Below, piece after piece: positions 17,220 through 25,069 of a stretch of DNA of 41,681 bases; the first letter of the stretch is position 1, and the number at the start of each line of letters is the position of its first letter. Below the pieces are notes generated by a model. That model made no database searches. It worked only from the letters and a program-made list of their open reading frames with translations, and had not been told where the DNA came from. Source of the DNA: Nitrospirota bacterium (GTDB taxonomy: Bacteria; Nitrospirota; Nitrospiria; Nitrospirales; Nitrospiraceae). The stretch lies in NCBI GenBank assembly GCA_020027965.1, contig JAHRHE010000009.1:1-41681 (forward strand). The letters run 5' to 3'. The position numbers were made by a program, and so were the translations under genes.

Positions 17220-17863
17220 CAAGCTCCAATATTAATGAACAGCCGCAAGGGTACGAATCCTTCCGCGTTCCGGACCCTGCCCTGGATCCCACGGAAGTGT
17301 GCCGAGGATCGAATGATATCCACGATGGTCAACCCTTCGATATTGGTCTTCCTCACCTGGGACTCGTGCGCGCAGAGCGCCTGCACTTTGTCATTTAACA
17401 CGGCGTCGATGTCCACGAAGACCGTCGGGGAGAAGCTCTGGGTGGTGGGCCCCTCGTAGAACAGCACATTCTTGGTGTAGCGAGTGGCGGTCACGGTGCT
17501 GAGGGCCAGATGCCGGTGATCCTGGTGGGTGTCGTCATGAAAATTGACGAAGATGAAATGCGGATCCACCTCGCGCACCACCCGCTCAATCTTCTGGATC
17601 AGAGCCCGATCGACCGGCAATCTCGTATCGGGATAGTTTCCCCAGTAGATCCGCTCCACGCCGAGAATCTTGGCAGCCTTCTCCTGCTCCACCCTGCGGC
17701 CACCACGCCCGGCCCCGCGCTCCCCCTCCGTCATCACCATCAAGAAGATGCGGTGGCCGTTCCTCGCGTACTTCGTCAGGGTCCCCCCACATCCGGCCTC
17801 GATGTCATCGGGATGCGCCCCCAGCGCCAGGATCCGCATCCCTGTCGTGTCGCCTTTCTTCAC
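17219..17863 (-). CDS. PIG-L family (LmbE-like) deacetylase
   Basis: A 214-residue zinc-dependent N-deacetylase of the PIG-L/MshB/BshB type. The zinc site shows as AHPDD (16-20) and the later HQDHRHL, with Asp19 as likely general base; YWGNYPDTRLP and FHDDTHQDH are typical. Members remove acetyl groups from GlcNAc-linked molecules or other amides; the position before a sugar aminotransferase suggests a nucleotide- or lipid-linked amino sugar. The GTG at 17863 has GGGGAGG 5 bases upstream and is preferred to an ATG at 17839. The stop overlaps the DegT start. Confidence 0.93.
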   Translation of the reverse strand: MKKGDTTGMRILALGAHPDDIEAGCGGTLTKYARNGHRIFLMVMTEGERGAGRGGRRVEQEKAAKILGVERIYWGNYPDTRLPVDRALIQKIERVVREVDPHFIFVNFHDDTHQDHRHLALSTVTATRYTKNVLFYEGPTTQSFSPTVFVDIDAVLNDKVQALCAHESQVRKTNIEGLTIVDIIRSSAHFRGIQGRVRNAEGFVPLRLFINIGA

Positions 17864-17905
17864 GGGTACCTCCCCATTCGGAACCAGCCTCTTTCCGATA
17901 CATAC

Positions 17906-17920
17906 TCAAGTAAAACTTGA
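17906..17920. other. Small perfect inverted repeat in the WbqC/PIG-L gap
   Basis: TCAAGT-AAA-ACTTGA forms a 6-bp palindrome with a 3-base loop in the most AT-rich part of the 91-base gap between the WbqC-like gene and the PIG-L gene. No T-run follows, so a terminator is doubtful; an operator or promoter-linked site is possible but untested. Confidence 0.3.
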
Positions 17921-17954
17921 ATGATCCATCTACTCCGGAACCTAACCCTTCACC

Positions 17955-18653
17955 TCAACTTGGGTCTGCCTCGATTCTCGTACTCCGCAAGCGATCAAGG
18001 GCTTCATTACCGCAGGTGAACAGGAGATCAATTGCCGCCATGCCGGGCACGAATGGCTCATAACACTGCTGGTAGACCGGATGCCGGAAGTCCTGCACCT
18101 CGATCCGCAGTCCGGAGGTCTCAAACCGGGGCATGTCCATATAGCCTGCCGCCCCAGCCCCGGCCAGATAGTGCGTGGCCCCAACCGTCCGGCAGATGTC
18201 GATCAACCGGTCGGTGGCTTCCTCCCGGAGCATCATCTCCGACGCCAACCGGATGGGGGTCTTGATGCCGAAGGCATCCAGTAGCCACCGAATAACGGCC
18301 AGATTGAGATCAGCCAATTGCTCCCAGGGCTGCCGATAGAGGGCACGCAATCCTTCGAAGAACCGAGTGCGATGCCTCGCTCGTTCATAGTGCATTTCGA
18401 TCGCGCGAAGATGTTTGGCCGGCCAGTCCACGGTCGGGTTGATGCGGACGTCGTTCAGTTTCTGACCGAACTTCTGAAGAATCGGGACTGTGACCCATTG
18501 CCAGCCCTGCGCCGTCCGGATGCGATTCCGGTTCTGCCACTCCTGCTTCTTGAACTGCACTGTGTCCAGGACCACAAACAGGTCCGCCTGGTCAATCTTG
18601 TCCAGATAGCCGAGCCACGGTAAAAACTGCGGTTGATGAATGGCAACTCTCAT
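17955..18653 (-). CDS. WbqC-like protein
   Basis: A 232-residue protein of the WbqC family. The start MRVAIHQPQFLPWLGYLDKI and the following VVLDTVQFKKQEWQNRNRIRT are family hallmarks, as is the LGATHYLAG-like segment (VGATHYLAGAGAAGYM). WbqC genes occur in O-antigen and related loci; a role in making or joining an unusual amino sugar has been proposed, but the reaction is not settled to my knowledge. The ATG at 18653 overlaps the stop of the PHP-protein gene by four bases; the longer frame upstream is a shadow of that gene. It lies next to the PIG-L and DegT genes, which fits a combined role in sugar modification. Confidence 0.9.
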   Translation of the reverse strand: MRVAIHQPQFLPWLGYLDKIDQADLFVVLDTVQFKKQEWQNRNRIRTAQGWQWVTVPILQKFGQKLNDVRINPTVDWPAKHLRAIEMHYERARHRTRFFEGLRALYRQPWEQLADLNLAVIRWLLDAFGIKTPIRLASEMMLREEATDRLIDICRTVGATHYLAGAGAAGYMDMPRFETSGLRIEVQDFRHPVYQQCYEPFVPGMAAIDLLFTCGNEALDRLRSTRIEADPS

Positions 18654-20236
18654 CCAGGGCCCACGAAGACCGGGTTGCTGAGGAGCTCCGCCTCCCCCTT
18701 GATCTCCAGCCGGTAAGCCACCCACTCTCCCGGCGGGACCCCGGAGTCAGCCACCTCGTTCACAAAGGGCGTGTGGCTTTCGAATCGAGCGACAACCTGC
18801 CCGGACCGGATCAGGGTTACCTTGATCGGATGCCTGCCCTGGTCGGTCGCGGAGATGGCCATCCGGACAACGAGATCCCGCGATCCTTGGGGGTACAGCA
18901 CCTCACCACTCTCCGCGCCACGCGCTCCACCTTGGCACTCGACCCGGAACCGGTCCAGTCTCAGCCCGTACTCCCTGCGGTACTGATGGAGTGCATAGTA
19001 GCGACCGGCCCGCAGGGCCTGGAGCAGCCCCCGCTGCGTGCGCTCAGGCGCCCACAAGATCGTCAAGACCTGGTCGAGTTCCTTGCGATCATGCCCGGGC
19101 CCGTGGAAGGCCAGTTCCCCGACCGCAAACGGCAGCGTGGCTCGCTCCCCCATCAGGAACCGGGCAATGGCCTGGTCCCAGACTCCCCCCGGTGTGGTTG
19201 CCGTTCGATTATCCTGGTAGATACCGCCGAACCCTGTGTAGCCGGTCGTCAACAGCAGGGCTTCGGGGTAGGGTTCGGTCGTGACCGTCACAGTTCCCAG
19301 CGGAGCGAAGGAGAACCGGTTGAAATCTCTCGCCTCCGGCATGGACCAGACCACCACCCCTCCGCGGGCAGTGACGGCATCAATCAAGGCTTGGTACGGA
19401 CGATAGCCTAGTCCCTCCTCATACAGACTGAAGGCCGACTGGCTGAACGGCCAGGCATTCAGCAGGAGGAGCGCCGCAATGCCGGCTATCATCACCGCCG
19501 GTCCGCGGTAGCGAGCGGTCGCCCCATAGGTCAGGATGCCTACCCGCGCGTTCCCAACACGGCGACAGGTCCAGAGCCATGCAGCCGGGACAAACAGGAG
19601 GCCCGGCAGGACATTCGGCAGGCTCTCCCATCCGTACTGACGCGCTGCCGGATTGCCGGCAACCGGTAGCGCAAGATAGTCCTCGGCGCGGGCGAGTCCC
19701 ACCACCAGCACATTCCTTTGAGAGTTGTGCATCGTGAGCGTCCCGTCCAGCAGCGAGCCGGTCCAGTAGTAGTGCGGGGCCACCTCCACGCCGGGAATCA
19801 ACAGCACACGAGGATGGCGCGACTGTGCTTCCCGGATCTCGGCAAGGAACCGCTCCACGCCGTATTCCAGCACGGACGGCACGCGAACCGTATAGCGGAT
19901 CACTCCCCGCAGCGGGGGCAGACCATACTCATAGCGGAGGACCAGATTGTCGGAGAGGACCACGGCCTCCACCCCAAGCCGCTCCGCCTGCTCGGCCAAC
20001 TCGTCAATGCTCAACGCGCCCGTGCTGGCCTTGCTATGGATGTGGAGCGCGGCGATCAGCGGCTGGAGAGTGGTCTCCGCACCCGCCGCAGCGAGAACCG
20101 GTCCGACCACGGCTACCGTGCCCAGCAGGAAGAGACCCAACGCCGCGCCGTGCACCGCCCTGGCCGGTGGGGAGGCGGCAAGCAACCACCACGTCGACCG
20201 GGTGGCCTCAGGCTGATTCACGGAGGGCTGCGTCAT
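18650..20236 (-). CDS. Membrane protein with PHP-type phosphoesterase domain split by membrane helices
   Basis: This 528-residue protein starts with an N-terminal hydrophobic helix (~32-52). A PHP domain follows: His65-x-His67 in LHIHSKASTGALSIDEL, VVLSDN at 92-97 and the PGVEV strand with Glu151. Two further hydrophobic segments (~208-224 and ~246-262) interrupt it before the fold seems to resume (LIDAVTARGGVVVWSMPEA, about 284-302; GELAFHGPGHDRKEL, about 373-387). The C-terminal ~110 residues look like a beta-sandwich. PHP domains are metal-dependent phosphoesterases; some in capsule loci are tyrosine phosphatases, but this protein does not look like CpsB. The expected His of the later metal motif is Trp (VVWSMPE), so activity is uncertain. 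GGAAGG precedes the ATG at 20236. Confidence 0.8.
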   Translation of the reverse strand: MTQPSVNQPEATRSTWWLLAASPPARAVHGAALGLFLLGTVAVVGPVLAAAGAETTLQPLIAALHIHSKASTGALSIDELAEQAERLGVEAVVLSDNLVLRYEYGLPPLRGVIRYTVRVPSVLEYGVERFLAEIREAQSRHPRVLLIPGVEVAPHYYWTGSLLDGTLTMHNSQRNVLVVGLARAEDYLALPVAGNPAARQYGWESLPNVLPGLLFVPAAWLWTCRRVGNARVGILTYGATARYRGPAVMIAGIAALLLLNAWPFSQSAFSLYEEGLGYRPYQALIDAVTARGGVVVWSMPEARDFNRFSFAPLGTVTVTTEPYPEALLLTTGYTGFGGIYQDNRTATTPGGVWDQAIARFLMGERATLPFAVGELAFHGPGHDRKELDQVLTILWAPERTQRGLLQALRAGRYYALHQYRREYGLRLDRFRVECQGGARGAESGEVLYPQGSRDLVVRMAISATDQGRHPIKVTLIRSGQVVARFESHTPFVNEVADSGVPPGEWVAYRLEIKGEAELLSNPVFVGPG

Positions 20237-21419
20237 AGACACCTTCCACCGCACGTACCATCGCGGTGACCCCAAACCGGGCGCCGATGCTCTCACTGGC
20301 GGCCGCACCCAGCCCCTTGGCCCACGCCGGCCGCTGAATCAACTCGGCGATCGCCGCCGCCAGCGAAGACGCATCCCCAGGGGGCACCAGCAACCCGTTT
20401 CGCCGATCCTTCACGATCGCAGGGATCCCACCGACCCGTGTGGCGATCACAGGGCGTCCCGCCGCCATGGCCTCGATGAGCGCGCGCCCCATGCCCTCAT
20501 TCAGCGAAGGCAACACGAATAGGTCCATGGCGGCCAGGCACTCCAGCACATCGGTCCGCTCGCCCAGCAAGCGGACCGAGTCTCCGACGCCGAGCGCGGA
20601 CGCCAGGGTGGCGAGGTCCTCGCACAGCTCGCCGCCACCCACAACAACGACGTACAGCCTCGGGTGGCTGGGTTTCAGCCTGCTGAGGGCCTCGATCAAG
20701 TAGCGGTGCCCCTTTACCGGAGTGAGCCAACCGACCGACCCGATGACAAGTGCATCCGGCGGACAGGCAAACCCATCAGGACGCTGACCGACCGCCCCGG
20801 CTGCGCTCTTGAACCGCTTCACGTCGATCCCGCTGGGGATTACCGTAAAGCGGCCCGCCCGGCCAACGCGTCGCTCGAGATAGTCGTCCCGCTCCGCCTC
20901 GGTGAGCGCAATCAACCTGATCGTCACCTTCGCCAGCAGCCGCTCGACCTGTAAAAAGAACCATGACCTCAGCCGCCCAAAATGCCCGTAGAAGACATGC
21001 CCGTGCGGGGTGTGGATGATCACCGGCACTCTGGTCAGCCAGGCGGCCAGCCGGCCCAGCACGCCGGCCTTGGAGGTGTGCGTATGCACAATAACCGGCC
21101 GCTCCCGACGGAACAACGCGATGAGCTGGCCCAGCGCCCTGAGATCCTTGATCACGTTCAATTCTCTCGTGAGGGCCATCACACGGTGCACTCGTACGCC
21201 CGCCGCTTCCAGTCGGCGAGCATTCTCTTCGCTTGCTTTCGCACCTCCCTGAGCGATCCAGCGGCCCGGCGGGCCGTCGGCGACCAGCGGGTCATAGCGC
21301 GAGCGATCGTGCCCCAAGGCGGTAAGGAGCGTATTCTGCGCCGAGCCGCCCCAATCCAGCCGCGTGATCACATGGATCACCTTCCGCGGCATCATGGTCG
21401 GCTGAAGCTTCTTCCTCAC
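20208..21419 (-). CDS. GT4-family glycosyltransferase
   Basis: This 403-residue retaining glycosyltransferase has the GT-B fold. The N-terminal domain shows the GG loop (TRLDWGGSAQNT) and VHTHTSKAGVLGRLAA; the C-terminal donor domain shows GSVGWLTPVKGHRYLIEAL and the E-x7-E motif in SLNEGMGRALIEAMAAGRPVIAT. It is cytoplasmic or loosely membrane-bound and adds a sugar from a nucleotide donor to a lipid-linked glycan. The GTG at 21419 has GGGAGGAG upstream; ATGs at 21395 and 21392 are alternatives. The gene overlaps the PHP-protein gene by 29 bases. Sugar specificity cannot be inferred. Confidence 0.93.
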   Translation of the reverse strand: MRKKLQPTMMPRKVIHVITRLDWGGSAQNTLLTALGHDRSRYDPLVADGPPGRWIAQGGAKASEENARRLEAAGVRVHRVMALTRELNVIKDLRALGQLIALFRRERPVIVHTHTSKAGVLGRLAAWLTRVPVIIHTPHGHVFYGHFGRLRSWFFLQVERLLAKVTIRLIALTEAERDDYLERRVGRAGRFTVIPSGIDVKRFKSAAGAVGQRPDGFACPPDALVIGSVGWLTPVKGHRYLIEALSRLKPSHPRLYVVVVGGGELCEDLATLASALGVGDSVRLLGERTDVLECLAAMDLFVLPSLNEGMGRALIEAMAAGRPVIATRVGGIPAIVKDRRNGLLVPPGDASSLAAAIAELIQRPAWAKGLGAAASESIGARFGVTAMVRAVEGVYDAALRESA

Positions 21420-21433
21420 TCCTTACTCCTCCC

Positions 21434-21497
21434 GCCTGCCCTGAGCCCTGTGGTTCGACGGGCTCACCACCCTGAGCTTCGTCGAAGGGTCGAAGGG
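21434..21497. repeat. REP-like doublet between two GT4 genes
   Basis: Two adjacent stems fill the 79-base gap: GAGCCC/GGGCTC (21444-21466 region) and CCCT-GAGCTTCGTCGA-AGGG. The unit matches 24018-24081 at roughly 57 of 64 positions. It could act as an mRNA-stabilising or attenuating structure between the cotranscribed genes. Confidence 0.75.
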
Positions 21498-21498
21498 C

Positions 21499-22710
21499 CT
21501 ACTCGACCGCTTCGCGCAGGATCACTTCCAGCCGATCCGTGTGCCGAACCCAGTTGTACTCTTCCTCGACTAGCGCGCGGCACTTGATCGAGAGTCGTTC
21601 CTGCTCTCCTGGCTGGTCACGGAACCGGCGCAATATCCGGCGGAGGGCCGAGGCCAAAGCCGCCCCGTCGGTGCCGTCCGCGATCAAACCAGGATCTACA
21701 CGGGCCAGCACCTCTGGGATCGCCCCAACCGGCGTCCCGAGTACCGGCGTGCCGCACGCCATTGCTTCCACCGTCACCAGTCCGAACCCTTCCAGCTCCT
21801 GCGTGGGCATCAGCACCAGATCGGCCGCTTGATAGTAGAGCGGCAGCTCCTGCTCGGCGACATACCCCAACAACCGGACGCGATCGGTGAGCTTTAGGTC
21901 ACGGATTCGTTGCTCGAGCGACGACCGCAGCACGCCGTCGCCTCCGACCAGCACCTGGAGGTCTTGCCCTTCCTCACCCAGCCGCGCAATGGCCTGAACC
22001 AGGTTCTCAAGACCCATGCGTGGCACCAGGTTCCGGACCGTGAACAAAACCACCTTGTTCAACGGCAACTTGAGTCGCCGCCGGACTTCGGACGGATCGG
22101 CCGGCGGATGAAAGCGGACCGGATCGGCGGCCCCGGGCACAATTCGGAGCCGGCTCTCCGGCAGGCGGTGCGACTCCATGACGCGTTGTCGCATAAACTC
22201 GCTGAGCACCACGATTCGCCTGCAGCGGCGCATGACGACACGCTCGCTCCACTGGCGCACCCATGTGTTGAGCGCGTGGCGCGCTCGTTCCAGACTCGTC
22301 GTACCGGGGGATGTCCGCGAACGGTACTCCTCATGGGCCAGCGAGTGACAGACATATATCCACCCGCCGACCTGCCTGGTGCGGCATAGGATCGGGCCGA
22401 GCCCGCCCAGGGATTGATGGATCACGGCCACGTCCCACCGGTGACCTGCCCGGGCCTGGTCCAGGGCCGCGATCGATCGCAAAACCGAGGACAAGACAAA
22501 CGCCGCCTCGTTCCGCCTCGAGACGTCGTAGCGAGACTCCACGACAGAGCCGATGGTGACCTGCGGGAGACGATCGCCGGCCGGAGCACGCGCGACCACC
22601 CGGACCCGGTGGCCGCGCTGCTGCAGCCCCAGCGCTTGCTCGCGCAAGACCCGTTCGGCACCTCCGATCACCACCACCGCCGACACCTCCGCCAGCATGA
22701 GAACGTTCAT
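21499..22710 (-). CDS. GT4-family glycosyltransferase
   Basis: About 403 residues from the ATG at 22710 (MNVLMLAEVSA). The GT-B fold is shown by the N-terminal VVIGGAERVLREQALGLQQRGH and the C-terminal VRNLVPRMGLENLVQAI plus the E-x7-E motif in TQELEGFGLVTVEAMACGTPVLGT. It should extend a lipid-linked oligosaccharide with a sugar of unknown type. The longer frame (start 22770) runs into octamer repeat and is rejected. REP-like and octamer repeats flank the gene on its downstream and upstream sides. Confidence 0.93.
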   Translation of the reverse strand: MNVLMLAEVSAVVVIGGAERVLREQALGLQQRGHRVRVVARAPAGDRLPQVTIGSVVESRYDVSRRNEAAFVLSSVLRSIAALDQARAGHRWDVAVIHQSLGGLGPILCRTRQVGGWIYVCHSLAHEEYRSRTSPGTTSLERARHALNTWVRQWSERVVMRRCRRIVVLSEFMRQRVMESHRLPESRLRIVPGAADPVRFHPPADPSEVRRRLKLPLNKVVLFTVRNLVPRMGLENLVQAIARLGEEGQDLQVLVGGDGVLRSSLEQRIRDLKLTDRVRLLGYVAEQELPLYYQAADLVLMPTQELEGFGLVTVEAMACGTPVLGTPVGAIPEVLARVDPGLIADGTDGAALASALRRILRRFRDQPGEQERLSIKCRALVEEEYNWVRHTDRLEVILREAVE

Positions 22711-22807
22711 GGCAGAATTGTCGATTATTGATTTGCCGATTGATTCATTGTCCTGCCCGGTCACTTTCAATGATTCAATGACTCAATGAAACAATGATTC
22801 AATGCTT
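22711..22807. repeat. Octamer tandem repeat between asnB and a GT4 gene
   Basis: Five direct 8-base units run from 22768 to 22807: CAATGATT, CAATGACT, CAATGAAA, CAATGATT, CAATGCTT. The last units overlap the asnB stop codon (22799-22801), so the array supplies the end of the gene. The rest of the gap (22711-22767) is AT-rich and shows a weaker 8-base period on the minus strand. Confidence 0.75.
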
Positions 22808-24763
22808 CTCTAGCCAGAGCTCCAAGACGAGCAGGGCATAGAGCTGATCGGCCAAATTACGGCGACCGGCTTCGTGCGTCTCGATCACCCAGCGGACATA
22901 CTCCGGTTTCAGGTAGCCGCGCCGTTTGACCCTACCCTCCGACAAGAGATCACGGACCATCTCCCTCAGATCCTCCCGGAGCCAGCGCGCGATCGGCACC
23001 TGGAATCCGAACTTCGGACGGGCGAGAATTTCCGCGGGCAGGGCCCGGGTCAGCGCACGTCGCATAAACGACTTCAACCGGAATCCCTTGAGCCGCTTGG
23101 ACGCGGGAAGCCCACACGCGAAGGAGAGCAGCACATGGTCGCAGAATGGCACCCGCAGCTCGAGTGAATGCGCCATACTCAGGCGGTCACCCATGCGGAG
23201 AAGATCGTCGGGAAGGTAGGTCTGCAGATCTAACCCCATCGCCCGATCGGCGGGCTCCTCCGACGGCCAGTTGGTGAAGGCCAGCGGATACTCGTCCGTG
23301 AGCGATGCCGGGCCGACCTGATCGATCTGATCCTGGAACTCCGGAGTGAAGAGAGACGAGTCCCATTCCGGCGGCCGAAAGGTCACCCACCGGACGTACT
23401 GCTCCGCAATCGGGCGATACCCATCGCGCAAAAATCGCTTGAGGCGACTCCCTTGATCTCTATTGGTGTTCCCCTCCGGAATGTGTGGGGCGAGGTGTGT
23501 GGCCACCCACTGGCGCACCGCCTGCGGTACCTTGGCATAGCGCCCCGCCGCGCGCATGCCCAGGTAGCGCGGATAGCCCCCGAACAGCTCATCGCCCCCG
23601 ATCCCGGACAAGGCCACCGTCACGGACCGCCGAGCCAATTCCGATACCAGATAGGTCGGGATCGCCGAGGAGTCTGCGAACGGTTCGCCCATGGCTGTCA
23701 CGATCCGCGGCAGCAGTTTCACAGCATCCGGGCGAAGCCGCTCTTCGGTGTGTTCGGCGCCGAAGTGGGCCGCCAGACCGCGCGCGGCTTCCAGTTCGTT
23801 GTACGGCTGGTCCGCCTGGTCGGCGTATCCGATGGAGAAACTGCGGATCCGTCCGCTGTGGACGGCCCGCATCATTGCCAGGATCGCGCCGGAATCCAGA
23901 CCGCCTGAAAGAAACAGCCCGAGGGGAACGTCGCTGACCAAGTGGGCCCGTACGGTCTCCCGCAGCACGTCGAGAAAATCCTGCTCGAGACTAGAAACCG
24001 CGCGCCCTTTCCCAGGCGCCTGCCCTGAGCTCTGTGGTTCGACAGGCTCACCACCCCGAGCTAAGTCGAGGGGTCGAAGAGCACCGTGCCACGACGATGT
24101 CGGATGGAAGTACCGCCGCGTCTGGACTCGGCCTCTCACCACCCTCAGCAGTTCTCCCGGGCGGAGTTGCTGGATGCCCTCGAAAATTGTCCCGGGACCT
24201 GGCACGTAGAGCAGGGTCAGGTACTGGGCCAGCGCCCGAGGAGACACCGAGCGCGGTGACAGGGCTGGCAGCAACGCCGGCACCTCGGACGCAAACGCGA
24301 GCCCGCCACCCACTTCGTCCGGCTGAACCGCATAATAAAGCGGTTTGATCCCCAACCGGTCGCGAACCAACAACAAGGTCTGACGTCCACGGTCCCAAAG
24401 CGCGTAGGCAAACATCCCGCGGAGCCGGTGGACGCCCTCCTCGCCCTCCTGCTCATACAGATGTACCAGCACTTCGGTGTCGCAGTTCGAGGTAAAGCGG
24501 TGTCCTTTGCCAACCAGTTCCTCGCGGAGCTCCCGGTAATTATAGATTTCTCCGTTCAGCACGACCCAGATCGTGCCCGTCTCATTGGTCATCGGCTGAT
24601 GCCCGCCCGCCGGGTCGATGACACACAACCGTCGCACGCCCAGCGTCACACCCGGCTCGTGATGCTGCCCCTCTTCATCTGGTCCGCGGTGCTCGAGCCG
24701 ACTCAGCATCCGCTTCAGCACCGCTTGATCGCGCTCTCCGAGATAGCCGCCGATTCCGCACAT
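22799..24763 (-). CDS. asnB: Asparagine synthase-type amidotransferase (glutamine-hydrolysing)
   Basis: This 654-residue protein has two domains. The N-terminal class II glutaminase begins at Cys2 after Met removal (MCGIGGYLG), with HRGPDEEG and LNGEIYNYREL. The synthetase domain has the PP-loop LSGGLDSGAILAM, then SFSIGYADQ and SGIGGDELFGGYPRY. Homologs in polysaccharide loci often amidate or modify glycan components instead of making free asparagine. The start at 24763 is chosen so that Cys follows the initiator Met; the ATG at 24778 would block the nucleophile. Residues ~228-249 (ALRPLDLARGGEPVEPQSSGQA) are encoded by a REP-like repeat inserted in frame between the two domains. Core motifs are intact. 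The stop overlaps an octamer repeat. Confidence 0.95.
   Translation of the reverse strand: MCGIGGYLGERDQAVLKRMLSRLEHRGPDEEGQHHEPGVTLGVRRLCVIDPAGGHQPMTNETGTIWVVLNGEIYNYRELREELVGKGHRFTSNCDTEVLVHLYEQEGEEGVHRLRGMFAYALWDRGRQTLLLVRDRLGIKPLYYAVQPDEVGGGLAFASEVPALLPALSPRSVSPRALAQYLTLLYVPGPGTIFEGIQQLRPGELLRVVRGRVQTRRYFHPTSSWHGALRPLDLARGGEPVEPQSSGQAPGKGRAVSSLEQDFLDVLRETVRAHLVSDVPLGLFLSGGLDSGAILAMMRAVHSGRIRSFSIGYADQADQPYNELEAARGLAAHFGAEHTEERLRPDAVKLLPRIVTAMGEPFADSSAIPTYLVSELARRSVTVALSGIGGDELFGGYPRYLGMRAAGRYAKVPQAVRQWVATHLAPHIPEGNTNRDQGSRLKRFLRDGYRPIAEQYVRWVTFRPPEWDSSLFTPEFQDQIDQVGPASLTDEYPLAFTNWPSEEPADRAMGLDLQTYLPDDLLRMGDRLSMAHSLELRVPFCDHVLLSFACGLPASKRLKGFRLKSFMRRALTRALPAEILARPKFGFQVPIARWLREDLREMVRDLLSEGRVKRRGYLKPEYVRWVIETHEAGRRNLADQLYALLVLELWLEKH
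24018..24081. repeat. REP-like repeat inserted in frame within asnB
   Basis: The 64 bases match the intergenic copy at 21434-21497 with about seven differences, including the GTGGTTCGAC and GTCGA-GGGTCGA cores. It lies within the asnB coding sequence in the linker between the glutaminase and synthetase domains, and the frame stays open across it. Confidence 0.8.
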
Positions 24764-24805
24764 CAGTCGTGTCACCATTCGCCTACCGTCAAGGCACGGT
24801 GGCGA

Positions 24806-25060
24806 TTACTCGGTCTTCTCCCCGCCCGCCCGCCCCCGTCCCTCCAGCTCCTGACGCTCCCGCTCATGAGCCGGCGAGACGTTCTTGGGCGGAACGTCCA
24901 CTGGTTCATAACGCGTCTGCTTGGAAGTACTTACCGAATCGAACATGAACTTGATGCCCAGCACCGCCAGCGCCGCGATGAAGCAGAGCGTGATGGCCAG
25001 AGCCCAGAACCGAATGGAGTCTCTCCACCGGGTTCTCCGGAACTGATGAATCGGTCTCAT
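24806..25060 (-). CDS. Small single-helix membrane protein of unknown function
   Basis: An 84-residue protein with a basic N-terminus (MRPIHQFRRTRWRDS), one membrane helix (~17-41, IRFWALAITLCFIAALAVLGIKF) and a charged, Pro/Glu-rich tail, which predicts N-in topology with the tail outside. AGGAG lies ~7 bases before the ATG. It starts 9 bases after the 25070 methyltransferase stop and is followed 42 bases later by asnB. It is not recognised; its place in a long operon suggests a helper role in glycan assembly. Confidence 0.7.
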   Translation of the reverse strand: MRPIHQFRRTRWRDSIRFWALAITLCFIAALAVLGIKFMFDSVSTSKQTRYEPVDVPPKNVSPAHERERQELEGRGRAGGEKTE

Positions 25061-25069
25061 CCCACGCTC

